Source of the DNA: Tubulanus polymorphus
Lineage: Eukaryota > Nemertea > Palaeonemertea > Tubulaniformes > Tubulanidae
Length of the DNA: 64,000 nt
Direction: 5' to 3'
NCBI RefSeq assembly: GCF_964204645.1
Contig: NC_134029.1
Coordinates: 4,411,001-4,475,000 of the forward strand
Positions within the stretch are counted from its first letter, which is position 1. Every line of letters begins with the position of its first letter. The position numbers and the translations under genes were made by a program. Below are positions 51,701-62,665 of this stretch, piece by piece. Under the pieces are notes generated by a model. It ran no database searches. It was given only the letters and a program-made list of their open reading frames with translations, and was not told the origin of the DNA.

Positions 51701-54700
51701 TCAGACATCCACAGGGAAAGAGCCCCTGGCTTTGTACTTCCTACTTATACCCCTGTGGTCTTGGACTTATTCCTGGCTAGGCAGGCAGGGCTTCTACCAA
51801 ACAACAATGACAGAAAGTCCAGAGAACCACATAGTTCTACATATTTGTTTCCTCTATAAATGTGAGGACAGGCAGTAAAATTCCTTTTCCTAATAAAATC
51901 GAGTTAACCTACTAAGTACTACCCCCATCTTCACATTTACTGAACCATGGAAGCTAAGGTTTAAAGAGAGATTGAAGCGTTACCCTAATGTCTAATAAAG
52001 CTCCGTATTTGATATAATCGTTAATCAAATCAGCAGCGCCGGTCACTTGTATTTTAGCGTCGATGTATTTCAGATCCAACAAGATCGACGGTAATTCACT
52101 CAGCAAATCGGCTTTCATCATGTGATAGCAGATAAACCAATGCATGTATCCATCGTTCGGCAATAGATGATATTCACCGCCACATTTCTGTTTGTATTTC
52201 ATCACCAGTTTTCGATGTAACGCCTACAAAATACAGACGAACAGAATTATAATCTACCTAGAGATAGTTCACAGCGTTACATAGTAAACACCGCACAGGG
52301 CCAAGTTCCACAGATTTTTGGGCCAAAATGACCCCTCCGAACATTTTCAGATTTATTGCCTTATCATAGTGTTCTGACTTAATTGTGGCCGTCACCAAAG
52401 TTGAGGATTAACAACATAGGCATAACTTTGACACCAAGTCCATGAAACCGGGCCCAGGGGATAATTGGGTTCGGGGGTCTGGGTCAAAGTTGATTGAAAA
52501 ATGAACTTATTTAGACCATGAACTAAACCTCTGCCAGGCGCCATTTGGTGTACGCCCGAATTAGTAAATACTGACCTGTAAATCAGTGCAAGCAGTCTTC
52601 AGATAGTCTAACTGTAGCCCGTGCACGGAGTAGATATACGTATCATTTTGTTTATCCCATTCTTTCGTAACTAGAGATTTTTTCACTAAACTGTCCATTC
52701 TATCCTCGACAAATTCCTTCTCTTCACTCCATAAAATACAAAACACCTGCAAATAAAGGAGATATTTAGATATCACCCGAAATGTCGTTTTAACTCAATG
52801 AAGTACCATTTTAACACGATTGATAAAACACTATATCCGCGTTGAAGCGATGTAGAGAGAATCCCACAATGATAATGAAAAAGTTCGAAAGTGTTACTTT
52901 GAGCTAGTAGTTTATTCAACGTTTTGACTATATCCTAATAGTCATCTTCAGGAATAATGATTTGATGATCAGGAATAATTGTTCCTGAAGATGAATATTA
53001 GGATATAGTCGAAACGTTGAATAAACTACCAGCTCAAAGTAACATTTTCGTTATCATCGTGGGATTCTCTCTACCATTTTTACAGTTAAAATTTGTTTCA
53101 TTATGATTACCATGGTCGGTACTCGATGATCGCTGTCAAACATCGCGAAGTCCTGATAGAACTCGCGTACGTCGTCGTACAGATTGTTTACACTGATTCC
53201 GATCGCTTCGTTGATCGTCGCGTATTTATACGATGATTCGCTCAGTATTCGTTGCGTTTTACGTCTGCGCAGAAGAGTTAGATAATACTGCCATCTATTG
53301 TCATGTTCTTCGAGCATCGAGCCGATAATCGATATCGCCAGCGGCATGCCTGTGGTAATTGAGAAAAATACTAGTTCAGATGTCCGAACAACCGGGGTAA
53401 TTAAGACTTCAAAATGCATTTTTTTCTCTACTTTTGCTGGTAGATTCACAAATACTGTAAAAGTACCATTTTTCAGTGGTGGATTTTGCCGAAAAAACTT
53501 CAGGGGCCAGTTGCACAGTCATGACTTAAGTCCAAAAGTGGTCTTAAATCTTAAGCCTGGTCTGAAGTTGTTAGATTGGCTATACAGAACAAAGTTGGGC
53601 TTAGACTGGTCTTAAGTCTAAGCCATGACTATGCAACTGGCCCCAGGGGCCAAGTCCAAAAGTGGCCATAAATCATAAGACTGGTGTTAAGTTGTTAAAT
53701 TGGCTATAGAAACAAGAATTAATACATGACTGCGCAACTGACCCTTGCTCGAGTAAAAATGAAATTTAACTTTCTGTATTCTTGACGAAAAAATTCCCCA
53801 TTTTTCAATTTACATTTGGGCTAAAGGTGAAAATGTTTAATAGAAAAAAAATCAGGAGAAATGCTGGGGCTGGACTGAATAAATTATGAAAGGTGAATTA
53901 ATGGGTCGATCAAACTGAATTAATAGAGGACATTTTCCTTTAAAATGAAAAGAAGAAAAACTCACCCTGACAGACATTGTAGATTTCTTCAGCTTCAGGT
54001 GGTAATTGACTAACAGGAATCTGCGTCCATTCGGATAAAATCTGCAGCGCTTGATCTTTATCCAAACCGCGATCGATGTGTATCTTATGCACGTGGCCAC
54101 CGACGCGTTTACACACGTCTTCATCCCGGGTCGTGACCATCACGCGTGCTTGAATATCGAACGCCTTCGCGACCTGCTGCGACCACACGTCGTCGAGAAC
54201 CAACAACGAATACGGATACTGCTGATGAATCGCGAGACGCAGACGATCTTTCGCCTCTTCGATGTTACGCGGCGGCGTAGCGCCGTGACCGCGATCGAGC
54301 ATCGCGCACAAATTCTGCATTTTCATCAACAACTTCGCGTTGTCGATTTTACCGATCGACACCCAGAACACGCCGCCGGGAAACTGCGACAAGATGGTCG
54401 CGTCGCGTACCGAGTCGGCGGCTAGAACCGACTTACCGGAGCCGCCCATTCCGTGCACGACGACCCACCCGCCGGAGTCGTCGACTATTTCCGATAAACC
54501 GGCGTGTATACGTCGGATGTAATCGGGACGTGACGCGAACACGTTCGGACGAGGCGGCACCCCACCGGCGATCAGAATCGACTGGACTTGACCGACGCTG
54601 AAATGCCGTTTGCGCGTCGGGTTGGATTTTCGTCGCATCAACCCATCGGCGAGGTGTTCGTATTCGGCTTCAGTTAAAGCATCTACGAACGCATCGAATG

Positions 54701-56453
54701 CATCGGGACCTTTACTCGGCAGTGTGTCTAACAATTTATCAACTCGTTGTGGCGAGGTTTTCTGGAAAAAAAAGAAGAGAAAATACAAGCGTGAATTCGA
54801 GCGCCGATTTCTAATCGATTAAGGAATAACAGTTGAATGAGGACTCCACGTTCGACTGTGGCAATCGAGAATTCTGGTTTGTGGCAAGTGAGGATCCAAC
54901 AGGTGGCGCTAGTTTATATTCACAAATCTCAAATTTCATGAATGATAAATAAAATTTCCCTGTAGGGCCATGAACCTTAAAGATCAATCTAAGTTAATTA
55001 ATCGGATAACTGAACTAATTTTGATTGAGTGGTGGCAACAATATGGATGCCAATCTAGAAAGTTTTTGGCAGGGTCCTCATTTGGATCATTGAAAATGAA
55101 AATAAAATCTACCACTCTATAGTCAATACCATACAGTCTTAATCAGAGCCCACTTAAAGAGTTTAAATTGAGTTCATTTTCAAAGTGGCTTCGCTACAGT
55201 TAGAAAGTAATAAGATGAAAACAAACAGAGAACTACATGACAGGTACTCCACAGGGGTGTTTTAGGCTGAGTTGATATCGAAGTGGTAAAAACTAAATAC
55301 CTCAAAAAAACTAAGAACTTCTACTACTCTATTTATGGCCTTTGGTTGTAGTACATTTTTCAATCTCTTTCAATACAAATAATTCTAATCCCAATGAGGT
55401 ATTTCTAACCACCAAAAGATTGACAAATTCCTTAACACTATAGGTATGTAGGCCTAATAATGAATTAGCTATACAATGTACTGAACCCGGATATCATACA
55501 GAGGTAAATAGTGCACGATGTAGACAGCACAACTGTTGCTACAGCTTTACAAGAATTCCTGAAATAACCTGCCCCTTATCAAAGAAAACTAACATTAGCC
55601 TTATACAATAGAATATAATCACATTTGCACTGAATAGGCCTATATAGCATTGTTATCATAAGCCTACATTGGGTTACGTCATAATTCCCAGATTGCACTA
55701 AAAGTGAAATCACTTCCGAGTTGAATGAACACTTAACCAGCAAACTCAGATATTATCACTCTCAATTCATTTCTATAGGCCTACTCTAAATCTGAAGTGA
55801 ATGGAGTCTAGCTTAGGCCGTTACTTCAGTAGGCCTAGGTCGATATCTTAATAGTAACAATGGGGAATCGAAACCCCGCAGCAACTCAACAGAGGGCGTG
55901 ACAATATGTCAGTCTGCCCGAATTGCGTGAAAAGTACTTAAGATTTAAATACCTTTAGAAACTTTGATGTACTAAAAAATCAAACTTTAAAGCTGGCTAA
56001 ATTTATTAAAATAGGTCTAGATATAGGATAGATCCCTCCAATAGAAGGTCTATGTATAGGCCTATTGTAAATAGTATGTTGTAAATAATGTTTGTTATGT
56101 TTTGAAATGCTCTTATTTTTTTTCCTAACTAAAATTTTCAAAGCACCCAAATCAAATCCATTTCCTTTTGATTATTCTGTAAGATTCACTAACTATGCCT
56201 AATCTATACTCGCTCATAGGCCTATAGCATTCCGCAACATGGATTCGTTTTTAATTGAAATATAGAACGTATTGAAGAGCGGTAAACACAAAGTGATTCC
56301 CTCAACGTGACTTACTTCATAGTTAATGACTTCCACATCTTCATCGGTGAGAATTCCTTCACCAATCAAATACGAAACGACGTATTCTACTTTCAAATCA
56401 TGGCGGATTTCATTTCGGCATCCGATTAGAGCAGCTCGCGATAATTCATCCAT
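45797..56453 (-). CDS. APAF1: Apoptotic protease-activating factor 1 (CARD, NB-ARC, WD40)
   Basis: Complete apoptosome scaffold, 1265 aa (human 1248). In vertebrates it binds cytochrome c and dATP and recruits caspase-9. Exons (minus, 5' to 3'): 56453-56316, 54761-53966, 53349-53111, 52746-52576, 52223-51984, 51435-51254, 50956-50833, 50129-49500, 49068-48940, 48603-48478, 48212-48093, 48008-47883, 47681-47550, 47075-46953, 46781-46653, 46189-45797. Phases all join. The CARD is residues 1 to about 90. NB-ARC has Walker A GMGGSGKS (150-157, Lys156), Walker B LLVLDD (232-237), sensor TTRD (256) and CQGMPLA (310-316). The usual His-Asp of the MHD-like motif reads VHG (His433-Gly434). Helical domains follow to about 590, then WD40 repeats to the end. 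Exons 9-15 are 120-132 nt, all phase 0, each about one blade. An acceptor ending 56462 suggests a 5'UTR intron. Introns 2, 3 and 7 hold fold-back elements. Confidence 0.96.
50235..50656. mobile_element. Probable non-autonomous element with GGACAATTGCCCCCC ends (Apaf-1 intron 7)
   Basis: The left end GGACAATTGCCCCCC (run of 13 C, 50244-50256) is mirrored by GGGGGGCAATTGTCC at 50627-50641. A second copy of that end follows directly at 50643-50656. Sub-terminal AAATTAAATCTTTTTAAT also pairs with AATCAAAAAGGATTTTATT. Between them, GGACTG.TTTAAAGTTTTTGAT occurs twice (about 50353 and 50489). There is no open frame. Confidence 0.55.
52853..53073. mobile_element. Fold-back MITE, copy 2 (Apaf-1 intron 3)
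   Basis: 221 bp and nearly a full hairpin. Ends TAGAGAGAATCCCA and TGGGATTCTCTCTA are exact complements. Inner arms match over most of their length: AAAGTGTTACTTTGAGCT with AGCTCAAAGTAACATTTT, and TTTATTCAACGTTTTGACTA with TAGTCGAAACGTTGAATAAA. It is the same family as 8035-8241 but better preserved. It ends 37 bases from the splice donor of Apaf-1 exon 3. Confidence 0.88.
53503..53744. mobile_element. Two adjacent fold-back elements of one family (Apaf-1 intron 2)
   Basis: The first, 53503-53644, has ends GGGGCCAGTTGCACAGTCATG and CATGACTATGCAACTGGCCCC. A second, shorter copy (53646-53744) starts GGGGCCAAGTCCAAAAGTGG, shares the inner GTTGTTA.ATTGGCTATA block and ends TGCGCAACTGACCC. It looks like one element inserted beside another, or an internal duplication followed by decay. 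Confidence 0.75.
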
Positions 56454-57429
56454 CTTTCATTCTGCAAAGTTCAAGATAGGCTTTAACTTAACTTAAATAT
56501 TTAATCTAATGACATTCAAATGCCGTACGGTAACGTAAAAGCCACAAAGTGGCTCGTCACGATAGCGCTGGGCGTCCAAAATCAAAGGTTTGACCTAGTA
56601 TCCTAAGTACCGCCTATAAAAAAAGAATAAGTGGTACCCAGGGATATTGGGTTGAATCTTTGATTTTGGATCCCAAGCTGCAGCTATCGATGAAGTCCGC
56701 AGGCTCTATCACTATCAATCAGACTTAGTCACTAATAGCCTAGTACCTAGCCATCGTTCAACAACAACAGTTGTAGTAGGGAACCAGTAACAACGATTGG
56801 TATTCAGACTAAGTCACTAAGACGCCAAGACGGGCCCAATTAATTAGCATACAATGGAATGGTTGCAATTGCACTGAAAAATTCAAGATTAAATTGGCTT
56901 TTGATGTATTGTGACGCAACGCTTGGTCGTTTTAAGGGCAGTTTGGAATTTTATGGGCATAATGCCTTGGGTGATTAAGGTTCTGACCTGTCACACGGTC
57001 AGTGTCAATGTCAGTCAGAGTCAGTGCCCATATGAAAGAAAAGTGCATTTATTGCCTTTTTTGGTGTGAGATACGCCGTTCAAAAACAAATACATATCAC
57101 TATCAGCACGTAATCATCATTTAAGGCTTGGGATTAATGGATGCCATTCGACGAAAACAATAGAATTAATTAGTATTCTTCTTACCTCTTATTTTTACTT
57201 TATTTTAACTTCCTTGAACCTCCATTCATCTGTGTATGCTTGAGGAGGCTGTTTCGGAAAGCCCAAAATCACATGACGTCATCTGCGCAATCTCCGGGTT
57301 CATAAAAGCTATGCAGGTTCGAAACCAATAAATTTACCTGAACAGTAGGCGGCCATTTGAATGTATCCATTTTTCGACATAAAATATATATTAATAGCCA
57401 AAACAAAATAACACAATCTAAAGACAGTG

Positions 57430-57456
57430 CATCCTTCCTTGCCTGGAATTCGAACC
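57430..57456 (-). repeat. tRNA-like 3' segment, same family as 14756-14872
   Basis: On the minus strand it reads AGGTTCGAATTCCAGGCAAGG followed by AAGGAT. This differs at three positions from the right arm at 14845-14871 and includes the polymerase III B-box. Confidence 0.45.
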
Positions 57457-57868
57457 TACCAGCTCGAATCCCTGCGTTTTGAATTCCTCAATATATTCCA
57501 AAAGATGGCGCAATGGTCTCACTAATTTGGCGACGAAAAATCGAACGTGTCTTAATAAAAAGCGATTTATTTCATTCATATCATTTCATCGATGATTTCA
57601 TCGCTCTTTGTTCCGATGCCATCTACGCGCGTAAATTCGTTTTGGATCTTTTTGATTTGTACCGGGATTTAAACTTATATTCTGCTCTCCTCGCCAGATT
57701 GTGGCTATCTAACTATGCAAGATTATGCAAAAAACACTTCATAATACATGTGCGTACATTTACATTGACTTTTTTGATAAATCATTTTGATATACAGAAA
57801 TTTAGTATAAACATTTCCTCGCATCAATAGTAAGACCGTTCATAAACATCTATTTGGGTATTCTGTAA

Positions 57869-57874
57869 TTTATT
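57869..57874 (-). terminator. Poly(A) signal of the multi-DED-like gene
   Basis: AATAAA on the minus strand (TTTATT on plus) 70 bases after the stop at 57944-57946. Confidence 0.5.
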
Positions 57875-57943
57875 CTTAACAAAGCATCTTACAAAATGTC
57901 ATGTAACTTATACATAGTATAGAATAAAATCCTAATTTCCGAA

Positions 57944-60878
57944 TTATATCTGTTGAAAACCGTATTTCTCTTTTATATCACACGCTATCCTTTTTTCACG
58001 AATAGATTCTAATTCAGAAACAAGTTTGCCATATTTATTATTAACAATATCTATGATTTCTTTGCTATGCAGGACAATCAGCAATTTGAATAAGTTTCTC
58101 TTGCATTCTCGGATTTCATCATCATCGGTAAGTGGATTTTCACGGAACTTTTCTACAAGACGCACGAGTGCGTCCTTCCCTAGACGACCGCTTATATCTG
58201 ACCAGAAACCTACACGAAATTTACGCGATGTATACATGGTGCGTAATACCTATGTCAAAATTGATACACTTGTTTCAAAATGACTTTCCGGTAGTTATTG
58301 ACTTGAATTGACATTAGTTTTAAAATCAACGGGATAGCAGAGTTATCAGATACAGTAAAGAAACACGAAGGTTACGGGTACTTACTTGCCCTGCCATTTG
58401 GATCATTTTCCTGATTATTCATATCACACCGATAATCTGTCATATAAATGATGAAACAACTTCATAAAGAGGAACAAATATGCTTCACGGGATTGTGTAT
58501 TTGATCTTACGCCCATACACGTGATTGGCTATAGTAAGTATCTATGATAATTATCAGTATTTTTAGCATTCAGTAATAATGTTTTTCAGAAATCTTTATC
58601 TTCCTTCTCGTGTTGTACATGTACTAACATAATTACTTTTAACGTTTTCCTGACGCATGTACATTTGTAGGCTTACTTACGTTCTTCGATCTCAGTTGCG
58701 AGTTTAGGACATCCGAAATTACGACAGACATTAACAAGATACGAATGGTCATTTTCGTCCACTTTGCCAATCTTAAAGAGTAATCCAACCGTGTCAAAGA
58801 ACGATTTTGAATCTTCTATTCGTCGATTCGGTGTGTTGCCGTAAGCTTCATGTAAGAATGCGATGTAACACTTTAGGCTGTTGAATTTGTCTTTTGATAG
58901 GTGTTGACTTTCAAATTTGGTCCAGTCACCAACTACAGAAAAACATGATTTATATACGTAAACTGAATATTAGACAGTTTGGCAGATATTTTAGCAACTA
59001 TATGTTGATGAAAAACTGCTCAGTTGCCATGGATATTGTTCACAAAAAGTAAACTATAGCGGGGCTGCGTATAAGATTTACCAGGGTCTTTGTAGTCTAT
59101 TTGATCCTTTCTAATTTCAAACTCTGAAAAGTATGAAAAATGAGAATAACCAAACTATTACAAATGCATGTCATTTCAGACAGTGAATGATCATCTATAA
59201 CAAATAAATACACATAATATTCTAGCTATCATTGCGATTATCGTATGCTGTACACCGGATTCTTGGAGCTCTTGGAACAATTTTCTTAGTGTACTTACTT
59301 TTCAAGATGGCAAGGTAACAGGGAATATGTTCTATATGCCTGAATGCTTTTGCTAGAGCGACGTAATCATTTTTCTTTTTGTTTATGATGTTTCTGTTAT
59401 CCAAAAGTTCAATTAATTCACTCAATGAATTGCTCGTGTCGCTTAAATCCATAACAGTGAGAGCTTTTCTCGACTTGAAGTAATCTCTAACCTCATTATG
59501 GTCCTCTTTGCTCATTTTATTTTCGATATCAGTCCAGAATGTGGAGGTATCTGAAATTAAGGAAACGTAAACGCTTCGTACGCATTCAAAGGCGTAGTGA
59601 AAAGAAATGAAAGGAAAAATTCCATCAATTACCTTCTTTGCTTAAATCAGTCACAGACATGTTATTATCACCACTTCCTGCAGCGGGCAAATTTTCTGGC
59701 TCAGCAGACGAAATTGGTCTTCTAATCCCAGCAAATTCTGACGACGTTTTATCACTTGTTGGCTGTTGGGGAGTTTCAGTTGGTTTTCTAATCCCAGCAA
59801 ATTCTGACGACGTTTTATCGCTTGTTGGCTGTTGGGGAGTTTCAGTTTTAGGTTCTGCTTGGCCATCTTCTTTCTCCTCGATATCCGATGGAGCAACGTT
59901 TGTGGTTTCAATACATCGATCGTTTGAAATCCTACTTCCATGTTGAGAGGGGATTTCACTTTTAAACTGCATAGGATTATTCACCATTCCTTCGACACAT
60001 TTTGACTCCCTGGCTTCATTTCCGGTTTCTAGACCTCTTTGTTTGCATTCGCTCGATGATATAACTTCAGTTGATGCCGAATTTTCAACTCTACTTGGTA
60101 AAACTATCTCCTTGCCATCCCGAATGTATCTGGTTTTGGCCGTCAGTTTACGATCAATGAGTTCAACCTCAAACGACGTATCGATTTCAATACATTCCTC
60201 TTTAGGATCAATTCTTATTTTGTCGTGATTAGCACCTTGTTCTCTGACCAGTTCAACTATATCAATGCTATCTTTTACCGCGTTAATTTTTCCCCCCACC
60301 ACTGTAACACTGCCTTTTACCATATCACTTTTTTTGCGCATCAATCTAACACTGCCTTTGATTTTTACTTTGGTCACCAGATATTTAGTTGTTTTCGTTT
60401 CTAAAATGAATTTCGTTTCAACAGGTTTACCCTCGGCCAAGTCTGGTCGTACAGTCAGAGTTACTGCATCCCCCTTTGTAGAAGCTGTACCTTCAGTTAC
60501 CGTTTCACTTTTCTGCATTTCCCTCGCATGTTTATAACCGAGAGACGCTCCCATAAAAGTGAATCCAAATGGAAACTCATGCCTCTTTTTCTTCATTCTT
60601 GAATGTGCGTAATCACAGGTTGTGGTCAAATTTCTCGATTCTTGATAGCTACATTCTCCTGAGCCACCTGTTTCATCGTTAAATAAAACCGATTTCAATA
60701 CTTCTTCTTTTGGTTCGCTGGACTCATTCTGCCTTTCTTCCTTCTGCTCCATATTAGAGGAGTGTATATCCGAGTAGTCCAAAACAGGTTTCTTTTTGAA
60801 ATAGTTCAGAAACCATGGTTTCTTTCTTTCCTTTACCCATTTTTCGGCCAAATCTACAATCAAAAGGTGGTATGGTCC
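57944..60878 (-). CDS. Unrecognised protein with three tandem DED-like helical domains
   Basis: Exons (minus): 60878-59633, 59550-59299, 59123-59082, 58932-58681, 58436-58386, 58209-57944. All join in phase 1 to about 702 aa. The first exon listed opens with an acceptor (ttttttgcag) and no ATG of its own, so a 5' exon is missing. The first 415 residues are mostly polar and low-complexity, with a basic start (VKERKKPWFLNYFKKKP) and an exact 22-aa tandem repeat. Three domains of about 83 residues follow, each in one exon between phase-1 introns. They begin FWTDIENKMS, DWTKFESQHLS and FWSDISGRL. The second reads like a death effector domain (LSKDKFNSLK, then IEDSKSFFDTVGLLFKIGKV, then HSYL). The fold is inferred from pattern only; other six-helix death folds are possible. 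It lies 1.5 kb upstream of Apaf-1 on the same strand. Confidence 0.7.
59716..59847 (-). repeat. 66-bp coding tandem duplication (22 aa x 2)
   Basis: Two copies of 66 bp differing at only two positions, in frame inside the long exon. They encode TETPQQPTSDKTSSEFAGIR followed by KP or RP. The near identity at the DNA level points to a recent duplication. Confidence 0.9.
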
Positions 60879-61698
60879 CTGCAAAAAATGAAGCATACAA
60901 CGAACTTAGTACGGTATATACCAACGTTAGAACAACGAAATGGTTACAGGTTAACAAAAAGAGTTCGTAATCGACAAAAATATGAAGTCTAATGTTTGAA
61001 ATTTGGCCCTATTTTGATGTTGACCGGATATAACATCATAACATGGTGCGACGAAAAGACTCCCGGGACTAATATACCTAAATCTACATCAGAGCGTTCA
61101 TACAGTTGAACCTCATTAATACGTTTCTGCTTGAGATAAAACCGGTTTATTACAATGATTTTCAGCATGTCCCAGTTTCAGCCACTTTTGCCCACAAGAT
61201 GCGTATTAACGAGGTTCCAATGTAGTACTTTGCGCCTACAAATCATATTTAATTTGATGCTTGAAGTTATATTTGTACATTACGGTACTTGTCCCATGCA
61301 CTTTTTCCTGTAAATATTTTAGTAATTCTGGTATTGTGTACAATATGTGTATATTGTTTTCTTTTTCTACTGTGATTCGTTGTTCATTGACGATCATGTA
61401 ATTTGATTGTGATGAATAAACTAACTTGTTACTTGTAACTTGTAATTCGCATACCAGTACAGGGGCGGATCCAGGATTTTTACAAGGGCGGGGTCCAGAG
61501 ATAAGATTTAGGGCAATTACTGTTAGGTAGTGTGAGAAAGAAGAAATGATGAAAAATAGTAACAAATAATAATTCAGTATTTCACAGTTTAATCATATTG
61601 TTATTCAAAATACATCTCTTATGCAAAAATGAAACCATTTAGAACAGTTACACCTGAAGACTTTCAAATGTGTTTCATGTACTGTGTTTCATGTAGAG

Positions 61699-61967
61699 GA
61701 CCCAAATAAATCTCAACAGTAGTTTGATATGAGGAATCTTATTTTTGAACAAATTAATTGACTCTAAAGCAGCAGTAAATATGATTCAGGGATACAGAAT
61801 TTTAGGTTAATATTTTCAGGTTAGCCTAATTATATAGAGGATTTGATACTTGAGAGTTTTGGACCCCAATTAATCTCAACAGTAGTTTGATGTAATATGA
61901 TATTCATATTTTTAACAAATTAATTGACTCTTAAGGAGCAGTAAATATGATACAGAGATACAGAATT
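61699..61967. repeat. Direct duplication of about 105 bp
   Basis: 61699-61800 and 61862-61967 share GACCC-AATxAATCTCAACAG, TAGTTTGAT, AACAAATTAATTGACTCT, AGCAGTAAATATGAT and GATACAGAATT, with scattered differences and small gaps. It looks like an older tandem copy. Confidence 0.75.
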
Positions 61968-62050
61968 GCATACTTAGAAGCTGCCTTAATGTTTTCTTTG
62001 TGTTACCGCTTCTCTATTCAGTATTTGGACGGAATTTTTATGGGTGTCAC

Positions 62051-62120
62051 TAAACCTAAGACCCCCTAAGCCTAAGAACTAAGACCCGTTAGGTCTTATG
62101 TTTAGGGGGTCGTAGGTTTA
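62051..62120. mobile_element. Short fold-back hairpin
   Basis: TAAACCTAAGACCCCCTAAGC pairs with its near-complement ...TTTAGGGGGTCGTAGGTTTA across a 30-base centre that itself contains AAGACCCGTTAGGTCTT. It is a probable small MITE. Confidence 0.55.
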
Positions 62121-62243
62121 GTATGATCTGGGTCTTCGACGCCCGCTTTCTTATACATTTTTAACGAGACTAATCTATGTTTATTATGTTTTTACAGTCG
62201 CCATTATCGATGTTTGTTAATGAAGGGCGGTTCAATATCCAGA

Positions 62244-62251
62244 CACATATG

Positions 62252-62297
<46 letters not shown>

Positions 62298-62354
62298 GGC
62301 CTATACATATACATATACATATACATAGGCCTATACATATACATATACATAGGC

Positions 62355-62385
<31 letters not shown>

Positions 62386-62457
62386 CATACACATACACAT
62401 ATACATATACATATGCCTATACATATACATATACATATGCCTATACATATACATATA
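62244..62457. repeat. (ACATAT)n microsatellite with regular GGCCTAT interruptions
   Basis: About 210 bp of ACATAT hexamers broken by TAGGCCTA and ATGCCTAT blocks at fairly regular spacing, so a higher-order unit of roughly 20-40 bp is visible. Open frames across it on both strands are artefacts. Confidence 0.92.
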
Positions 62458-62576
62458 TTACGCCAAAAATAGGTTGGCTTCAATACGATAGGATGATATG
62501 ACTCAACCTTACCAACAGTCGTCGATGTTATTAATTTCGGCCACAAAATGTTTATCTAATGTAAAGTATGGAAGAC

Positions 62577-62665
62577 CTCAGACGACATACGAGATATGAG
62601 ATATAACATACGAGATATGAGATGCAACATACGAGATACGACATATGACATACGAGATACGACTT
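62577..62665. repeat. Tandem repeat of CATACGAGATATGAGAT-type units
   Basis: Four to five units of ACATACGAGATA(T/C)GA with short variable tails (GATATA, GATGCA, CATATG). Confidence 0.8.

Larger units (their letters stand above)
56454..57943. other. Intergenic between the multi-DED-like gene and Apaf-1
   Basis: About 1.5 kb. It should hold the Apaf-1 promoter and 5'UTR and the 3'UTR of the upstream gene. Features seen are a perfect TGACGTCA at 57274-57281 (about 820 bases before the Apaf-1 ATG), a tRNA-like B-box segment at 57430-57456, and a minus-strand AATAAA at 57869-57874. The plus-strand open frame at 57513-57830 has no recognisable character. Confidence 0.5.

Noticed and set aside
57513-57830. 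105-codon plus-strand frame
   Set aside because: Opposite the Apaf-1/DED-like genes, no recognisable domain, no splice or poly(A) context.
59651-59959. 102-codon frames on both strands inside the multi-DED-like gene
   Set aside because: Shadows of the 66-bp coding repeat in other frames of the long exon.
60754-60957. ATG at 60957 with a hydrophobic start, as the first exon of the multi-DED-like gene
   Set aside because: Joining it to 60878 in phase would need an intron of about 43 nt, too short to trust despite a branch-point-like TACTAAG.
61455-61500. GGGGCGGATCCAGGATTTTT as a hAT element end
   Set aside because: Only one end is visible and there is no 8-bp duplication or partner arm, so it is not called as an element.
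62170-62491. Several open frames of 60-104 codons on both strands
   Set aside because: They are translations of the ACATAT microsatellite (HIHIHI, MYMYMY, CICICI).
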